From NCBI GenBank assembly GCA_019916065.1, contig CM034236.1:54898690-54962689 (forward strand): 64,000 bases of DNA, in the 5' to 3' direction. Below are positions 10,960 to 22,189 of this stretch, piece by piece; position 1 is the first letter of the stretch, and each line of letters opens with the position of its first letter. The position numbers and the translations under genes are program-made. Below the pieces are notes generated by a model that saw nothing but the letters and a program-made list of their open reading frames with translations, made no database searches and was not told where the DNA came from. The DNA comes from Vitellaria paradoxa. Lineage: Eukaryota > Streptophyta > Magnoliopsida > Ericales > Sapotaceae.

Positions 10960-11994
10960 ACTAAAGCGACATCGTTTTCCATTAGAAAATTACTCTGCTG
11001 AATCAATGGGCAAACTTTCAATCCAATTACCCAAAAAAAAAAAAAAAAAAACTAAAAAAAAAAGGGCAAACTTTCAATCCCTAATTGCTAATGTCTGAGA
11101 AAATGAAAACTAGGGATTCGAAAAATATTCGGCCTTCCAAATAATTATTTAGGAATGTGTGAATAATGGTTTAAAAATAATTTAAACAATTTTCGGATTA
11201 AATATATTTAAAACTTAGGGAAAAATAGTTACAACTTTTTTTAAATGATGCGGAAATTGAGAAAAAGAAATTAAAGTTAAAAGGTAGAAATATAAATAGT
11301 GGGTTTCACATAGGTAATACCATGCAATATTGGATTTTATTGGAACTTTAAGATTAAGTATGATAAGAGTAATATCAAACTAAGTGACTTTTTAATAAGT
11401 TTTTACATTACACATAAACAAGTCGAATAATTTGATTCTAAGAATGAATGTTATTACATTTAGTATTGATTCATTAAATACTTAATTTAACTTAGTTCAT
11501 TAAGGTATTATTTGATATACCTACTTTCAGTATATTTTTTTTTCATATTTTTAAAAATAAAAAAAATAGTTGAAAATGTATTTAGTTCCTTATACTTTCG
11601 AAACTTATTTTAGAAAATAAAAAATGAAATTACACATGAAATGAAAAAATAATTGAAAGCCGTTTGGAGTCTTTTTATAAGAATTCTAAACACATGGAAA
11701 ATAGAAAATGTCAAATCAAGTGTATTTTTCTATTTTCTGTATTTTAGGATTTAAAAAATATAAAACACATAAAATAAAAAATTAAAAATGTAAACCAAAT
11801 GCCACCAAAACTAATAAATGAATTGAATTTAAACAGAAAAATTAGAACACATCTTTTTATAAAATAGTTGAGTGTGAATATAGTATGGCTCCACTCATCA
11901 AAAGACTATGGCTCATTTAGTATTTTTATATATAACTAAATAGTATATATAATGTATTAATTAAATATTTGTATTTATACTATCATATAGTTTG
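10960..11994. other. PPR upstream region and AT-rich repeats
   Basis: The promoter of the PPR gene should lie in the first few hundred bases. No clear TATA box was identified, which is usual for PPR genes. From about 11505 to 11810 there is an inverted copy of the attttc/gaaaat foldback family, ending near the phrase aaccaaatgccacc. No coding sequence is seen. Confidence 0.55.
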
Positions 11995-12004
11995 GCACTA
12001 TTTG

Positions 12005-12278
12005 GAGTTTCAGGGGACTGCAGTGGGAGAATCCACTGCAGGGGCTACAGTGGGTCATCGACGATCTTGATGTAATTGCATTTTAATGTGATGTGTCTTT
12101 TCATATTCTTCATTAATAATCTTCTAATCAGATTTTATTTAACTTTTATTTTTATTTTGAATTTAATTTTTTTTACATTGAATTAAGACCATTAGATTTG
12201 ATACAATTACATCTGGACCATTGATTGATCCCCTGCAGCCCCTGCAGTGTATTCTCCCACTGCAGCCTCCTGTAACCC
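12005..12278. mobile_element. MITE with inverted repeats and 10-bp target duplication, Mutator type
   Basis: The left end reads gagtttcaggggactgcagt. The right end on the opposite strand reads gggttacaggaggctgcagt. The arms stay similar for about 55 bases, including the shared block gggagaat-cactgcagggg. The 10-mer gcactatttg flanks the element on both sides (11995-12004 and 12279-12288). A 9-10 bp target duplication with G-starting inverted repeats fits a non-autonomous Mutator-like element. The 274-bp interior has no coding capacity. Confidence 0.8.
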
Positions 12279-12432
12279 GCACTATTTGGGGTTAAAAAAT
12301 ACAAAATTTTATAAATCTCTATAAATATAAATTACGAGATTATGCAATTTAAATTTTTTACTCACTGTACAAAGCACGAGACACTAACTTTTATGAATTT
12401 ATACAAATTTATGAAACTCTAAACACATCCTT

Positions 12433-12766
12433 TATTAAGTGTGCGTTTAGAGTGATAAAAAGTGAGATAAAATAAAATAAAGTGAAACAAGTTGTAAGTT
12501 CGTAATTCATGCAGTGAGATAAAAAGTGGGTAGCTTTTAAAGTTTTTAAGTGTTTTCACCATTTTTCAGAGTTTTTTGTCATCCCAAACGGACCTAAATC
12601 TTACCTATTTCATTTCTATGATTCTGTTTCAGTTGTTATAAATTTCTGAAAACTTCTGAAAAATCTTAGAAACTTTTAAAAATTATTTACTTTTTGTCTC
12701 ACTGCAAGAATTATAAACTTACAACTTATCTCACTTTTTATCACTCCAAACAGATCCTACATTGTT
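12433..12766. repeat. Two inverted copies of MITE-like family A
   Basis: The first copy runs from gtgcgtttagagtgataaaa to atcccaaacggacctaa (about 12439-12596). A second copy lies in opposite orientation and ends with ttatcactccaaacagatcc (about 12764). Both contain the shared middle phrase cataattcatgcagtgagat or its complement. The same family recurs at about 18268, 18464, 31638, 36717, 46420, 55873 and 57825. Confidence 0.6.
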
Positions 12767-12769
12767 AAG

Positions 12770-13700
12770 GCAACGTTTGGTGTCCTAAAAAATAAAATAA
12801 AACTCCAATAATTTCTAAAAACTACTAAAATTATTTATTATACTTTTACATATTCCTATCTTTACTAATTTTAAAAAAGTTTAATATTTTGCTAAAAAAA
12901 AATTGAAAACTCAGAAAGAGATTAACCGAGTGTGATTTTTTTTTTTTTGGCAACCGTGTTCTCTGAATCCAAAACTTTTGAATGAGTATCATTGTGACTT
13001 AGACTTACAAAACCTTTCGAACGGTTTGCCTCATTCTGTTCCCACGATTTAATATTTTCAAATACTTAAACAGTTCAATAGATAAGGTTTTGAGAATTTT
13101 TTGAATCGGTTAGAATAGATTTGAAAAAAATCATTTTAACGGTTTATCACTGTTCATCTTAAAAAAATAATTTAAAAAAAAATACCAAATATCAAAATTT
13201 ACTTAAAACTACAATTTTTTTTTTCACTCCAAATGCTACTTAAATTGTTCGGGTCCAAAAATTACTTCAAATTACAACGTGCACAAAGAACCGTGCAAGA
13301 GAGTATTAGTCAAGGGCACAATAGCCTGGCATGAACCGAATAAAGCTGTCAAAAAGCCTAGCCCACATTAGCGCTTTCATTGCAAGTAATAGATACGCGC
13401 AGAACTCCCTTCTCACCGTTGGATATTAGACCGTCACCCCCAAAAAATTATATGTATACAAGACCGTTACAAGTACTACGAACTCTGGGTCCAAATCAAC
13501 TATTGAAGCGAACTTGGTAAAAAACACTTGGGCCAGCTCGTCCTTTAAACTCGAAACCGGGCTTTTTAACAGCTGTACATTTAAAGTTTTTTTTTGGGTA
13601 AGTTAGTATATTTAAAGTTGGCTATGATTAGTGACCAAAAAAAAAAAAATCAAACGTCGTAAATCACACAAGGGTACAAAAATCAATGAAGCAGTCCAGG
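12770..13700. other. Spacer upstream of the microprotein gene
   Basis: The stretch is AT-rich and has no coding region. Its right part (about 13260-13700) is less AT-rich and unique, and is the likely promoter of the small gene at 13906. TTGAC cores (W-box type) occur near 13724 and 13767. Their function is only inferred. Confidence 0.45.
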
Positions 13701-13846
13701 TTCATCTTCCCCTTCCAACAAGAGTTGACTTTCATTTTTTATTTTATTTTTTCTGTAAATCCAAAAGTTGACTTCAAGTTGCCTTTTGATTAAACGTTTT
13801 AGTCACAAAAACCCACCAGATCAAGAAGAGAGTCCAGGGCTAGAAG

Positions 13847-13904
13847 AAAGAAAGAAAGAAAGAACGGATCAAGAAGAGAGGCCGAGAGAGATAGAGAGAG
13901 AGAA
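13847..13904 (+). promoter_or_regulatory. GA-rich 5' leader of the microprotein gene
   Basis: The stretch is made of gaaa and gaga repeats ending just before the ATG at 13906. It translates to Lys/Glu/Arg-rich low-complexity sequence, so it is best read as untranslated leader. Confidence 0.55.
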
Positions 13905-13905
13905 A

Positions 13906-14067
13906 ATGAATCAGAACATGAGTGCATTCTTGATTGGGTTGGTTGGTGCAGCAATCACTTTGTCTGCATATTCACAGACTCTTGTTTCTTCCACTCAATG
14001 TATCACAGTGGGCCTCCTTGTCCTCATGTTTGGTCTCCTTGTCAGGGAAGGTCTTATCTCCCTCTAG
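13906..14067 (+). CDS. 53-residue conserved plant membrane microprotein
   Basis: The open frame extends upstream, but the upstream part is a low-complexity GA-rich leader. The natural start is ATG 13906 (MNQNMSAFLIGLVGAAITLS) and the end is LLVREGLISL. Two hydrophobic segments, about residues 7-22 and 34-47, predict a small two-span membrane protein with a short basic/acidic turn (REG). I recall near-identical plant proteins, including Arabidopsis At3g01130 and At5g15320, annotated loosely as ATP synthase E chain-like or as mitochondrial. That functional name is uncertain. Its place next to PPR and PTB genes fits the synteny of those loci. The sequence has clear conserved-protein character despite its small size. 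Confidence 0.8.
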   Translation: MNQNMSAFLIGLVGAAITLSAYSQTLVSSTQCITVGLLVLMFGLLVREGLISL

Positions 14068-14079
14068 CTTCTTGCTGCT

Positions 14080-16109
14080 TTTTTGATGTAACTTTGTACG
14101 GTTGGTATCTTTGGTTTTTGCTCTTTAAACTTGGTCTCTGATTTGTGGGTTCAAGCATTCCCCCCCCCCCCTTTTCCTCTCTTTCTTTAAGCTTTCCTAG
14201 TTCAAAATCAGTTATGTACTGCTCATGAGGTTTCACATTCTTGGGGGTTCCTATGTAGCCTCAATATTTTTATAATACTCTCTCTCTCTATATATATATA
14301 ACTCTATGACAGATCAGGTTGGTTGGTTGTTAATTACCCGATTTACTTCTATCTGTTCCGTATCAAATGTGCCTGATGATTACCTTAATTTGTTATGTAT
14401 CTGAATCTGATTCATCTAAGCGCTAGCTGTGCTTTATAATATTTGATAAACTACTTGAAGATTGGACTCCTCTCTGGAGAAGAGGTCTGTAATTCTTTGA
14501 ATTAGTCTTAGTTAATTACAGATAAGGAGAAAATTGTTCTTTCAAAAAAATTTTATTATGATAGAAAACATAAGACAGTGATAGCGACGTAATCGTAATA
14601 AGATTGAATTGTTATGAGCATATTTCAAAATAATAGGCTCGCAATAAATTTAAATTATTGATTGGTGTAAATTTTAAAGGATAAAATGGTTAGCATTGCT
14701 TTACAAAATATAAATAAGAGAAAATTAGATTGTTTGGTGTTTCAAGTATAACATTACATAGACTATCAAAAAAGATCTTATTGCTCGTGAGTGCTCAATT
14801 AACTCACCTTAATCTACTTATGGCTTAAAGTTCGAGCCGAAAGAAGTTGGTTCAAAATTTGAGAAAAGAGTTAGAAGAAATATACTTATCAAGAGTGACA
14901 AATAAATAATACTTTTGTATACGTAACATGGACAATGTATTTGAGAACAACCATTTAAAATATCCATTCCATTTTTAGTTTTTTAAAATTTAATACCATT
15001 GGAAGCATTCCATTAATCTCTACTAATTAATCTCTACTACAATTAGAACATCAGTCACTTCACTACTAAATTAGTCGACTAATCAGATCATCTTTACACA
15101 AGAGAATTGATTCCTGGCGCATGTGAGGCACGTCCTTCGATCTGAAACAAAAATTGACATTTTTCTGGTAAATTAAGTCATGGCATTTCCTTTTTATCAT
15201 TAACAATGTATACAAAGCTTGGATCGGCATGTTGCGCCTTCCTGATCTCCACCACAGGCTGCAGCCGGATTTTGCCGCTTCAGATGTCCGGATTCAAGAT
15301 GATCGAGGACAAGGGAAAATTTTTGAAGTTTCGAACTGATAACTTCTGTCAATATTTTGAGCAGGCATAGAAAGGTAAATGTAAGGTAAATCTTGCGCAC
15401 AAATGCATTATTAGAAAGATGTCAACTCTCGACAGAGTAGCTAGAGCATTAATTTATACATCAAATCACTTTATTCCTATGTTTATATATATATATATAT
15501 ATGAAAGAGAAATATGTGCTTGTAGCATGTACTATATATACATCTAATAGACATCTAAGGACGATATTTAAGAATCTAACCCCCACGTACCTCCTTGCAA
15601 ATGATATACTTCCGGCACCATTGTATATATATATAACTATATGTTTATAAAGAAAGACAAAGTCAGAAGGGGTCAAAAAAAAATCATAACTGTTATTATA
15701 AATCATATTTAATCAATTGATTTTCTAATTTTTGAATTATATATAATAATTAAGAAAAAATAATTAAGTTCTAAAAATACGTATCCATAATATAAATTTT
15801 TGGATAAATTTTTTTAACTCAAAAATATATATGTACTACTACTAGCTTTTCTGACTAAAACACCCAATTTTTTTTTTAATTGTAAGAGGGAATCGTAATA
15901 TAAATTGTTTTAAGTCAAAAATTCATATACAGTGGTATTTTCTAAAACGCATCCTCCCAGTTTATAAAGGAACCCTCAAAACTTTACGTTAATTTTCAAT
16001 TACTTAGAGCAAACCTTACAGCTCCTTAATTTATCCAACCTGTGAGACCGATTTTCTTAAACAAAATAAATATTAAACACGGATTTATAATCATGCTTTA
16101 CTAAAAGGA

Positions 16110-16140
<31 letters not shown>

Positions 16141-16500
16141 AAACTCATCATGTCATATCTAAGGAGGAGAGTGAAGGGATAATGACCCGTTCGAAGGTTA
16201 GAGATGACGAGCCTCTCTAGCTAGGAGACCAGAGAGATCCTTAAAAAACCAAAGCTTTTGGAGTCAATTTAGTGGGTTCACCTGCAAAATAAGTGAGTTT
16301 ATCATGAAGCAGAAAAGCAACAGAGTTCACATATATATCTAATGTAGAACAAGAAAAGGAACAGATCCATTATTATATTTTTTGCATAGCCCTTACCGGA
16401 AATCTCTGGCTTGCTTTTGCCTGAACACAAATCAACTCTTGTACCTATTGATGATTGCAGATTGCCCATGTATACACATCATCAAATTCCTTTTTCTCCC
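14080..16500. other. Spacer after the microprotein gene
   Basis: It begins with the likely 3' untranslated region (to about 14300), which includes a C-run at 14160-14171 and CT/TA tracts. The rest is AT-rich. A short, less AT-rich island at about 15200-15310 has no recognisable protein. TA tracts occur near 15486 and 16115. No RNA gene was recognised apart from the miR169 precursor further right. Confidence 0.55.
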
Positions 16501-16535
16501 CCACCCGTAGAATTATCACCATAAATCTAGCATGA

Positions 16536-16743
16536 GAAAACAAGGCAAAAATGTAGCCAAACACGACTTGCCGATCAATTTGTTTATATATAAATCTGAT
16601 ATATTTACAGATTCATAACAATAATAATAGTTATAGTTAATAATACACGATTTATATGAAAAAACACACGCGCACATATATATACATATATATATATATA
16701 TTAACTTGCCGGCAAGTCATCCTTGGCTGCACCTTGTAACCTA
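16536..16743 (-). ncRNA. MIR169: microRNA169 precursor hairpin
   Basis: On the minus strand, 16729 to 16709 reads the 21-nt miR169 sequence (first 20 bases CAGCCAAGGATGACTTGCCG). Downstream on the same strand, 16572-16550 gives the star arm (cggcaagtcgtgtttggcta). The two arms pair over 23 positions with two mismatches and a few G-U pairs. Outside the duplex, acaagg pairs with ccttgt, extending the lower stem. The loop is AT-rich and includes a TA tract. miR169 guides cleavage of NF-YA (HAP2) transcription factor mRNAs and responds to drought and nitrogen or phosphate status. The primary transcript probably starts near or beyond 17250 on the minus strand. The long minus frame over 16652-17254 is therefore best seen as non-coding precursor sequence. 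Confidence 0.9.
16709..16729 (-). ncRNA. miR169: Mature miR169
   Basis: The 21-nt segment is identical, as I recall it, to the canonical miR169b/c form ending in GCCGG. Its 3' end falls inside the 14-bp palindrome acttgccggcaagt. Confidence 0.9.
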
Positions 16744-17104
16744 ATCTCCACATGCAAGATCTTAGATGAATAAAACCATTAAGTACGTATACATGTACAC
16801 ACAAAGCTATTAATAATTTTAGGTCCATCTTTAATTTTTTAAAGTAAAGATGATGATGATCAGAACTTCCAACCAATCCCAGCAAAAAGCCCCCACATTC
16901 CCATTGTAAACTTCCCAGAGGAGAAAGGCAACATTCCTTATTGAATGAAGAAACAAACATTTCCCCTTTTTCCCCTAACAAAAACAAAGATCCTTTTTCT
17001 TTTCCTTGGTAGAAAACAGGTAAAGAAGAAGGAAGGAAGCCGATTGGACTGGGAGACCCACTTTGGCAGAGATTTATACGAATGAGAATTGAAGCAAGAA
17101 ATGG

Positions 17105-17130
17105 CCCCCCCCCCCCCCCCCCCACCCCCC
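17105..17130. repeat. Long C homopolymer
   Basis: Nineteen C residues are followed by A and six more C. It is the longest of about twelve such C or G runs in the window. Confidence 0.9.
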
Positions 17131-17259
17131 TCGCTGCCCTTTTATGTATAAAGAAGGAAAAGAGTTTATTATTATGGTCACGAAATGGCAATGTGAAGCA
17201 TTTAATGGTGCTAGCTTTCAGAAATGTACTCGGCTGTGTGATGTGACCTCGCAATGGGA

Positions 17260-20200
17260 GGAGGACCGCTCCATAAAATATTTAACTAAGAAAAAATTTT
17301 AATTTTTATTATTAATTTTTTAAATTTATTTTTATTAAATTTCACCGTATATTATTCTCGTACTCTTTTTTTTTTTAATAAAAAATGGTCACCTAAACAT
17401 ATTGTATATCAAAATTTGAGTATTTATCGAAAAGTGAACACTGAACTGAATGAGAGGACGGCATTAAATAATTGATCAGAGAGAAGGGGGGAGTAGGATG
17501 CGTATGTGTCATGGTTGAATTGGGTTTAAAGTAGTTTCAGGATTAATTAATATTTTATTCTATTTGAGTGAAAAAATAAAAATAAAAAATATGTCCTAAA
17601 TTCAAAAATTAAATTTAAAATTGAATTTAATGCACTATAAAATCGAATTAATTTAATTTAATTTGAATCTATGGTATATTGATGTAATTTTATGTACAAA
17701 ACAAAATTTTAACGCTGGCTTGAATTGGGTCTAATTTAGCTAGTTCCCGAATATAATGGTTTGTTTGGGAAGGTAAGAGTTAATTGATTTATCGTTTAAT
17801 TAGCTTATTTATTTATTTATAAAATGATCAAATTTATTCTCTTATATTTTAATTTATTTTTTAAATTTTAAAAAATAAAAATGTCAAATTAACTAAAATT
17901 AAAAAATCACATAAAAAAGTTACATTTTTTTCGTTTCCAAATACAAAAAATAACCAGTTTATTTTTAGATAAGTAGCTAAATAAAAATAAATCAATTATT
18001 TTCTTTCCCAAACCAAACCTTAATTAGATCTAAGATCAAAATAAAAACATATCGAATTGATAAATTTTAAATTCATAATCAAACCAATTTCTCACTCTAA
18101 TTGAACCAGAGTAATTAAGTTTGATTTGAATAGACTCGAGTCTCGGGTCTATCAATCGGATCTTTTGTGGACCTAGGCGAAGTAGAATTGAAAGTGCAGA
18201 GATCCATCCAAATCATATAACCCTCTCCTGTGAATTTGGTTCAGAGATCACATCCCCATCTCTGCTTCTGTCTAATTTGTGTATGTTTAAAATGATAAAA
18301 AATGAGAAAAAATGAAGTAAAATGAAAAAGTTATGAATTCATAACATATGCAATAAAAAAAAATTAATGTAATAAAAAATTTATAAAATTATTTAAAATT
18401 TTTTGAAACTTTAAACGGTACCTTTATTTAACAACTAATAAAAGTCCCCATCTCTGCTTCTGTCTAATTTGTGTGTGTTTGTAGTGATAAAAAGTGAAAA
18501 AAAATAATGTAAAGTGAAAAAAATTATAAATTTATAATACGTGCAATAAAAAAAATAATGTAATAAAAAATTTATAAAATTTTTAAAAATTTTTTAAAAC
18601 ACCAAACGGTACCTCTATTTAACAACTAATAAAAGTCCATTCTGAACTGAAGAAAGATGCTGCAATTTATGCACAGACCTTTTCTCAGTCATTAGCTGGT
18701 GTCCACCACCACAAGCCCCGTACCTTCTGGGACCCTTTTGTTAGGTAAGTTTATTTACTTCATTTGTACCGGCAACAAATTCTATGCTACCACCAAACTT
18801 ATTTCTTTTTTTGTTAATGGAATTCAAGGAAGGTTTTTGGTTTATTAAAATTTATTAATTTTTATTAATTTTTTTATTTTTTAAATTAAATTTCATCATA
18901 TATTATTTTATATTAAATTTTTATATTTTTATTATATGATTTTTTTTATTTTGGCCATCCAAACTCTACCTAAAAAAAAATTGTTATTGAGACCAAAGTT
19001 GACAATAATATTTGATACTATACATTTACTAATTGAAAAAAAAAAAAAAGGAAAGGAAAAAAGTGGAAAAACACAAATACAAATTAAAAAGATAAAATAA
19101 AATAAACAGATTTGACATGACACGAACACATAATATAAAATTATGGTTTGATCTGATTTATAAGTAAATAAATTAATTTTTTAATATTTTTATTAAATTT
19201 TAAGATATTTGAATATAAAATTATATCAGCGTGAATTATTAAAAAAATAAATAAACAAAACGTCACAATTGCCACTCCGACTAAACAAACAAAAAATGAA
19301 CCAAACCTAAATCATCGGAAAAACTTTAATTTACCAATGGACTATATGTTATTTTTTTTAAAATTAGAAACAATTTCCCCTCCATAGTTAATACTTTGTT
19401 TAGTTTTAGAGAAAATATTAAAAAAAAAAAGGAAGAATAATAGAAACTGAAAGAATGTATTGGCTGTTTTTTCCTAAAGTTTATTACCGATTGTTGCTAT
19501 TGGACTCAATTGTACTTTCAGGCTTTTAAGGCTATGTTTAGAATATGAATTTGAGAAGAGGAGGAAAAAATAAAATAAAATTATAAAAATATAAAATGAA
19601 ATAAAAAGTTAAATTTTATTTTATTTTTTTGATTGAGTTTGAAAAATAAGATTAGAATAAATATTTATAAAAAAATAATTTTTACTTAATTAAGTATAAA
19701 AATTATAAAAATTAATAATTTCTTTCTTCCACAAATTCATGTTGCAAGCATAAGTGTTAATGGGAAGGCCTCTTAATTTTGAGGGTTATCTCAACTGATA
19801 AAATTTTGATTTTATTTTTTAATGATTATTAGTTCGAATCTCTTCAGACTCATTGAAAAATTTATCCAATTATTAATTTTAAGATTTTAATAATTAGTCG
19901 AGATGTGCGTAAATTATACCGAACACTCTCCGTTATTAAAAAAAAAAAAAAGTTAACGGCTATGGCTTTCGCGCTGGTCAATGGATACCCATCAGGACAA
20001 AAGGATGGGTTAAATTTCGCCAACCAGGACAGCGCAATGCAGTACGGAGTTTTATCAACAAGTGGACTATGACAATTATTCAAGGGAAATTGACGACAAC
20101 TTTTGATAAGAACGACTAGGGACCATTTAGCAAATACTAACAATTTTTTTTTTTTTTTTGAAGTAACTATCCACAATTTCTAACTTTTAATTTTCTCCAC

Positions 20201-21300
20201 CAAAAATTAATAAACACATAAAAAAATTACCACACATAAAATCATCAAAATTTTTTTTTTTACTTTTTTAATTTTTCTTTAATTCTTGTAAATATTTACG
20301 TTTCTGATAAAGATAATAGAGGTGCTGGTAACAAAATTTTTAGCAAAAAACTATCAATTTTTTATTTTTTAAGTGTTTAACAAATTACTAATTTTTACTA
20401 CTTTTTTCCCCTACTACAGTAACATCTCAATTTAAAAGTTACTAAAAATTATTAAAAATTACTAAACGAATGCCAAAAATTAAAAAAAAATTTATCAAAT
20501 ACCCAGTAAAAAATTTGTTAAAAATTGCTATTTGTTTCACCGAATAAATCAAAAGTTACAATTGACCAAAAAATACTAAAAATTGTGCCTCCAAACGCAC
20601 TGAATGTGTCAATTTTTGACTAAAAATTAATTTGCCAATTTTCCTTTGGGACAGATAAGATTCTAACATTTTGACCTTGCAAGCAAAAGTAACCATATAC
20701 AATGAAAAGATTTGAACGCAAAACATCAGAATGATGTGATTTTTGCAAGAGTCGTTCGTTTAAAAATAAGATAAAATTTTAATTAAAATACATCTTTATG
20801 ATAAATATGTTGTTGTCATATCATTTTAATAAAATGGCGAGCCATTATTCATAGATTATGCAATTCAAATAAATAGAAATAAAAAAAAATTATAGGAATT
20901 GTGCTGAACGTATTTTTTAGACAAACTTAAATGAGTAAAATGCAATTACTAGAGACATTTTTTGCAAATTTAAATTCTTTACTTTCATTCAACAATCCTG
21001 AAGACTCCATTTATTGGAATTACGATAGACCAATCAAATTGAATAATTTAATCCATGCACTAGACCATAAAGATCAAAGGCGGTCTGAAAATCTAATTTT
21101 TAGTAATTTTGAAAATTTAATAGATGATTTTTTTTTTTTGTTTTTGGTAAAATGAATAACAAATTTCAATAACTTTTGATATAAATGTGATAAAATTTTT
21201 AATAACTTTTGATAATTTTTTGTTTGTTTGAATTGAACAACTTACTATTGTTAAATAAAAAAATTAACAAAATTTAGTATTTTCTCAAACACCTAATTCC
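17260..21300. other. Gene-free, very AT-rich repeat region
   Basis: No coding region is seen. It contains a 192-bp tandem duplication (18254-18637), several degenerate MITE-like stretches (about 17280-17400, 18836-18930, 20110-20610) and homopolymer runs. The region 20290-20610 contains repeated phrases such as ttactaaaaatta that also occur near 30900-31090 and 62965-63115. This suggests another dispersed family. Confidence 0.55.
18254..18637. repeat. 192-bp tandem duplication carrying a MITE copy
   Basis: The phrase ccccatctctgcttctgtct starts at 18254 and again at 18446. Each unit continues through a family-A MITE-like body and ends with aacggtacctttatttaaca or a one-base variant. The whole segment, MITE included, was duplicated in tandem. 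Confidence 0.85.
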
Positions 21301-21308
21301 CAAAAGTT

Positions 21309-22181
21309 GATAAATTTATGAGTTTTTTTATGAAAATATTTTTCAAACTATTGCTCATTTTTCTATTTGCTCCTTAAGCTATCAAATACACAAATTACAC
21401 CCTCAAACTATTCAATTTCGTTCTATTTGGCCCGAACATTTGTCACGTGTAAATCATATAACTTTTTTCACCCCACCTCAAGGGCATAATAGTCAATCCA
21501 AATTTATTCCTCACATCTGGCACCAAAAAGCGTATGTTTTTTAAATATAAATTATTAAAAATATATTTTCATTAAATATAATTTTATGAATTTATTTTAA
21601 ATTTCAAATATATTTTTTAGATAGAATGATTTGGTTTAAAATATATTTTTTTCAATTATAATTTATATTCACAATTTTATAATTTTAAATAGATATTTTT
21701 AATTCCGATCTCTTTAAAATATATCATTAACTAACATATAAGATTATCACGTGATTCAAAATAATTTATTTACTAATAGTTTAACTATCTCTAAATATAT
21801 TAGTTAATGATCTAATTTAAATACATCTGAATTAAAAATAGTATTTAAAATTATAAGATTATGAATATAAATTATAATTTTAAATTCATAAAATTATATT
21901 ATTTAATAAAAATATATTTTTAACAATTTATATTTAAAAATATATATTTTTTACGGTAGATGACAATAATAAATATAAATTAACCATTACGTCTGTAAGG
22001 TAAGGTGGGACAAAAAAAGTTACACAACCCTCACATGATGATTTAATGGATGAAATTAATATTAAAACTAAATAGAATAAAATTAAATAGTTTAAGAATG
22101 TAAAAAAAATACATTTGATAGTTTAAATACCAAATAGAAAAATGAGAGATAATTTAAGAAATAAAAAACTCTAAATTTATA
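21309..22181. mobile_element. Foldback element of about 870 bp, imperfect palindrome
   Basis: The left end reads ataaatttatgagttttttt and the right end, on the other strand, reads ataaatttagagttttttat. The match continues inward through ctcatttttctatttg, actatcaaat and aaactatt-aatt, through several middle blocks (aaattataatttatattca and its complement), to cattaactaa / ttagttaatg near the centre (21725 and 21800). The arms therefore span nearly the whole element at roughly three-quarters identity by eye. It has no coding capacity. Confidence 0.75.
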
Positions 22182-22189
22182 CTAAAAAT

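Noticed and set aside
13768..13905. Upstream extension of the microprotein frame (46 codons)
   Set aside because: It is made of GA-rich low-complexity codons typical of leader sequence, and the conserved part begins at 13906.
15200..15400. Less AT-rich patch with a Cys-containing minus frame
   Set aside because: It is only 66 codons with no family resemblance; nothing supports a gene.
16652..17254. Minus-strand frame of 200 codons
   Set aside because: It contains the miR169 sequence, a poly-Gly run from a C homopolymer and TA-repeat residues, and has no domain. It is best explained as primary miRNA transcript.
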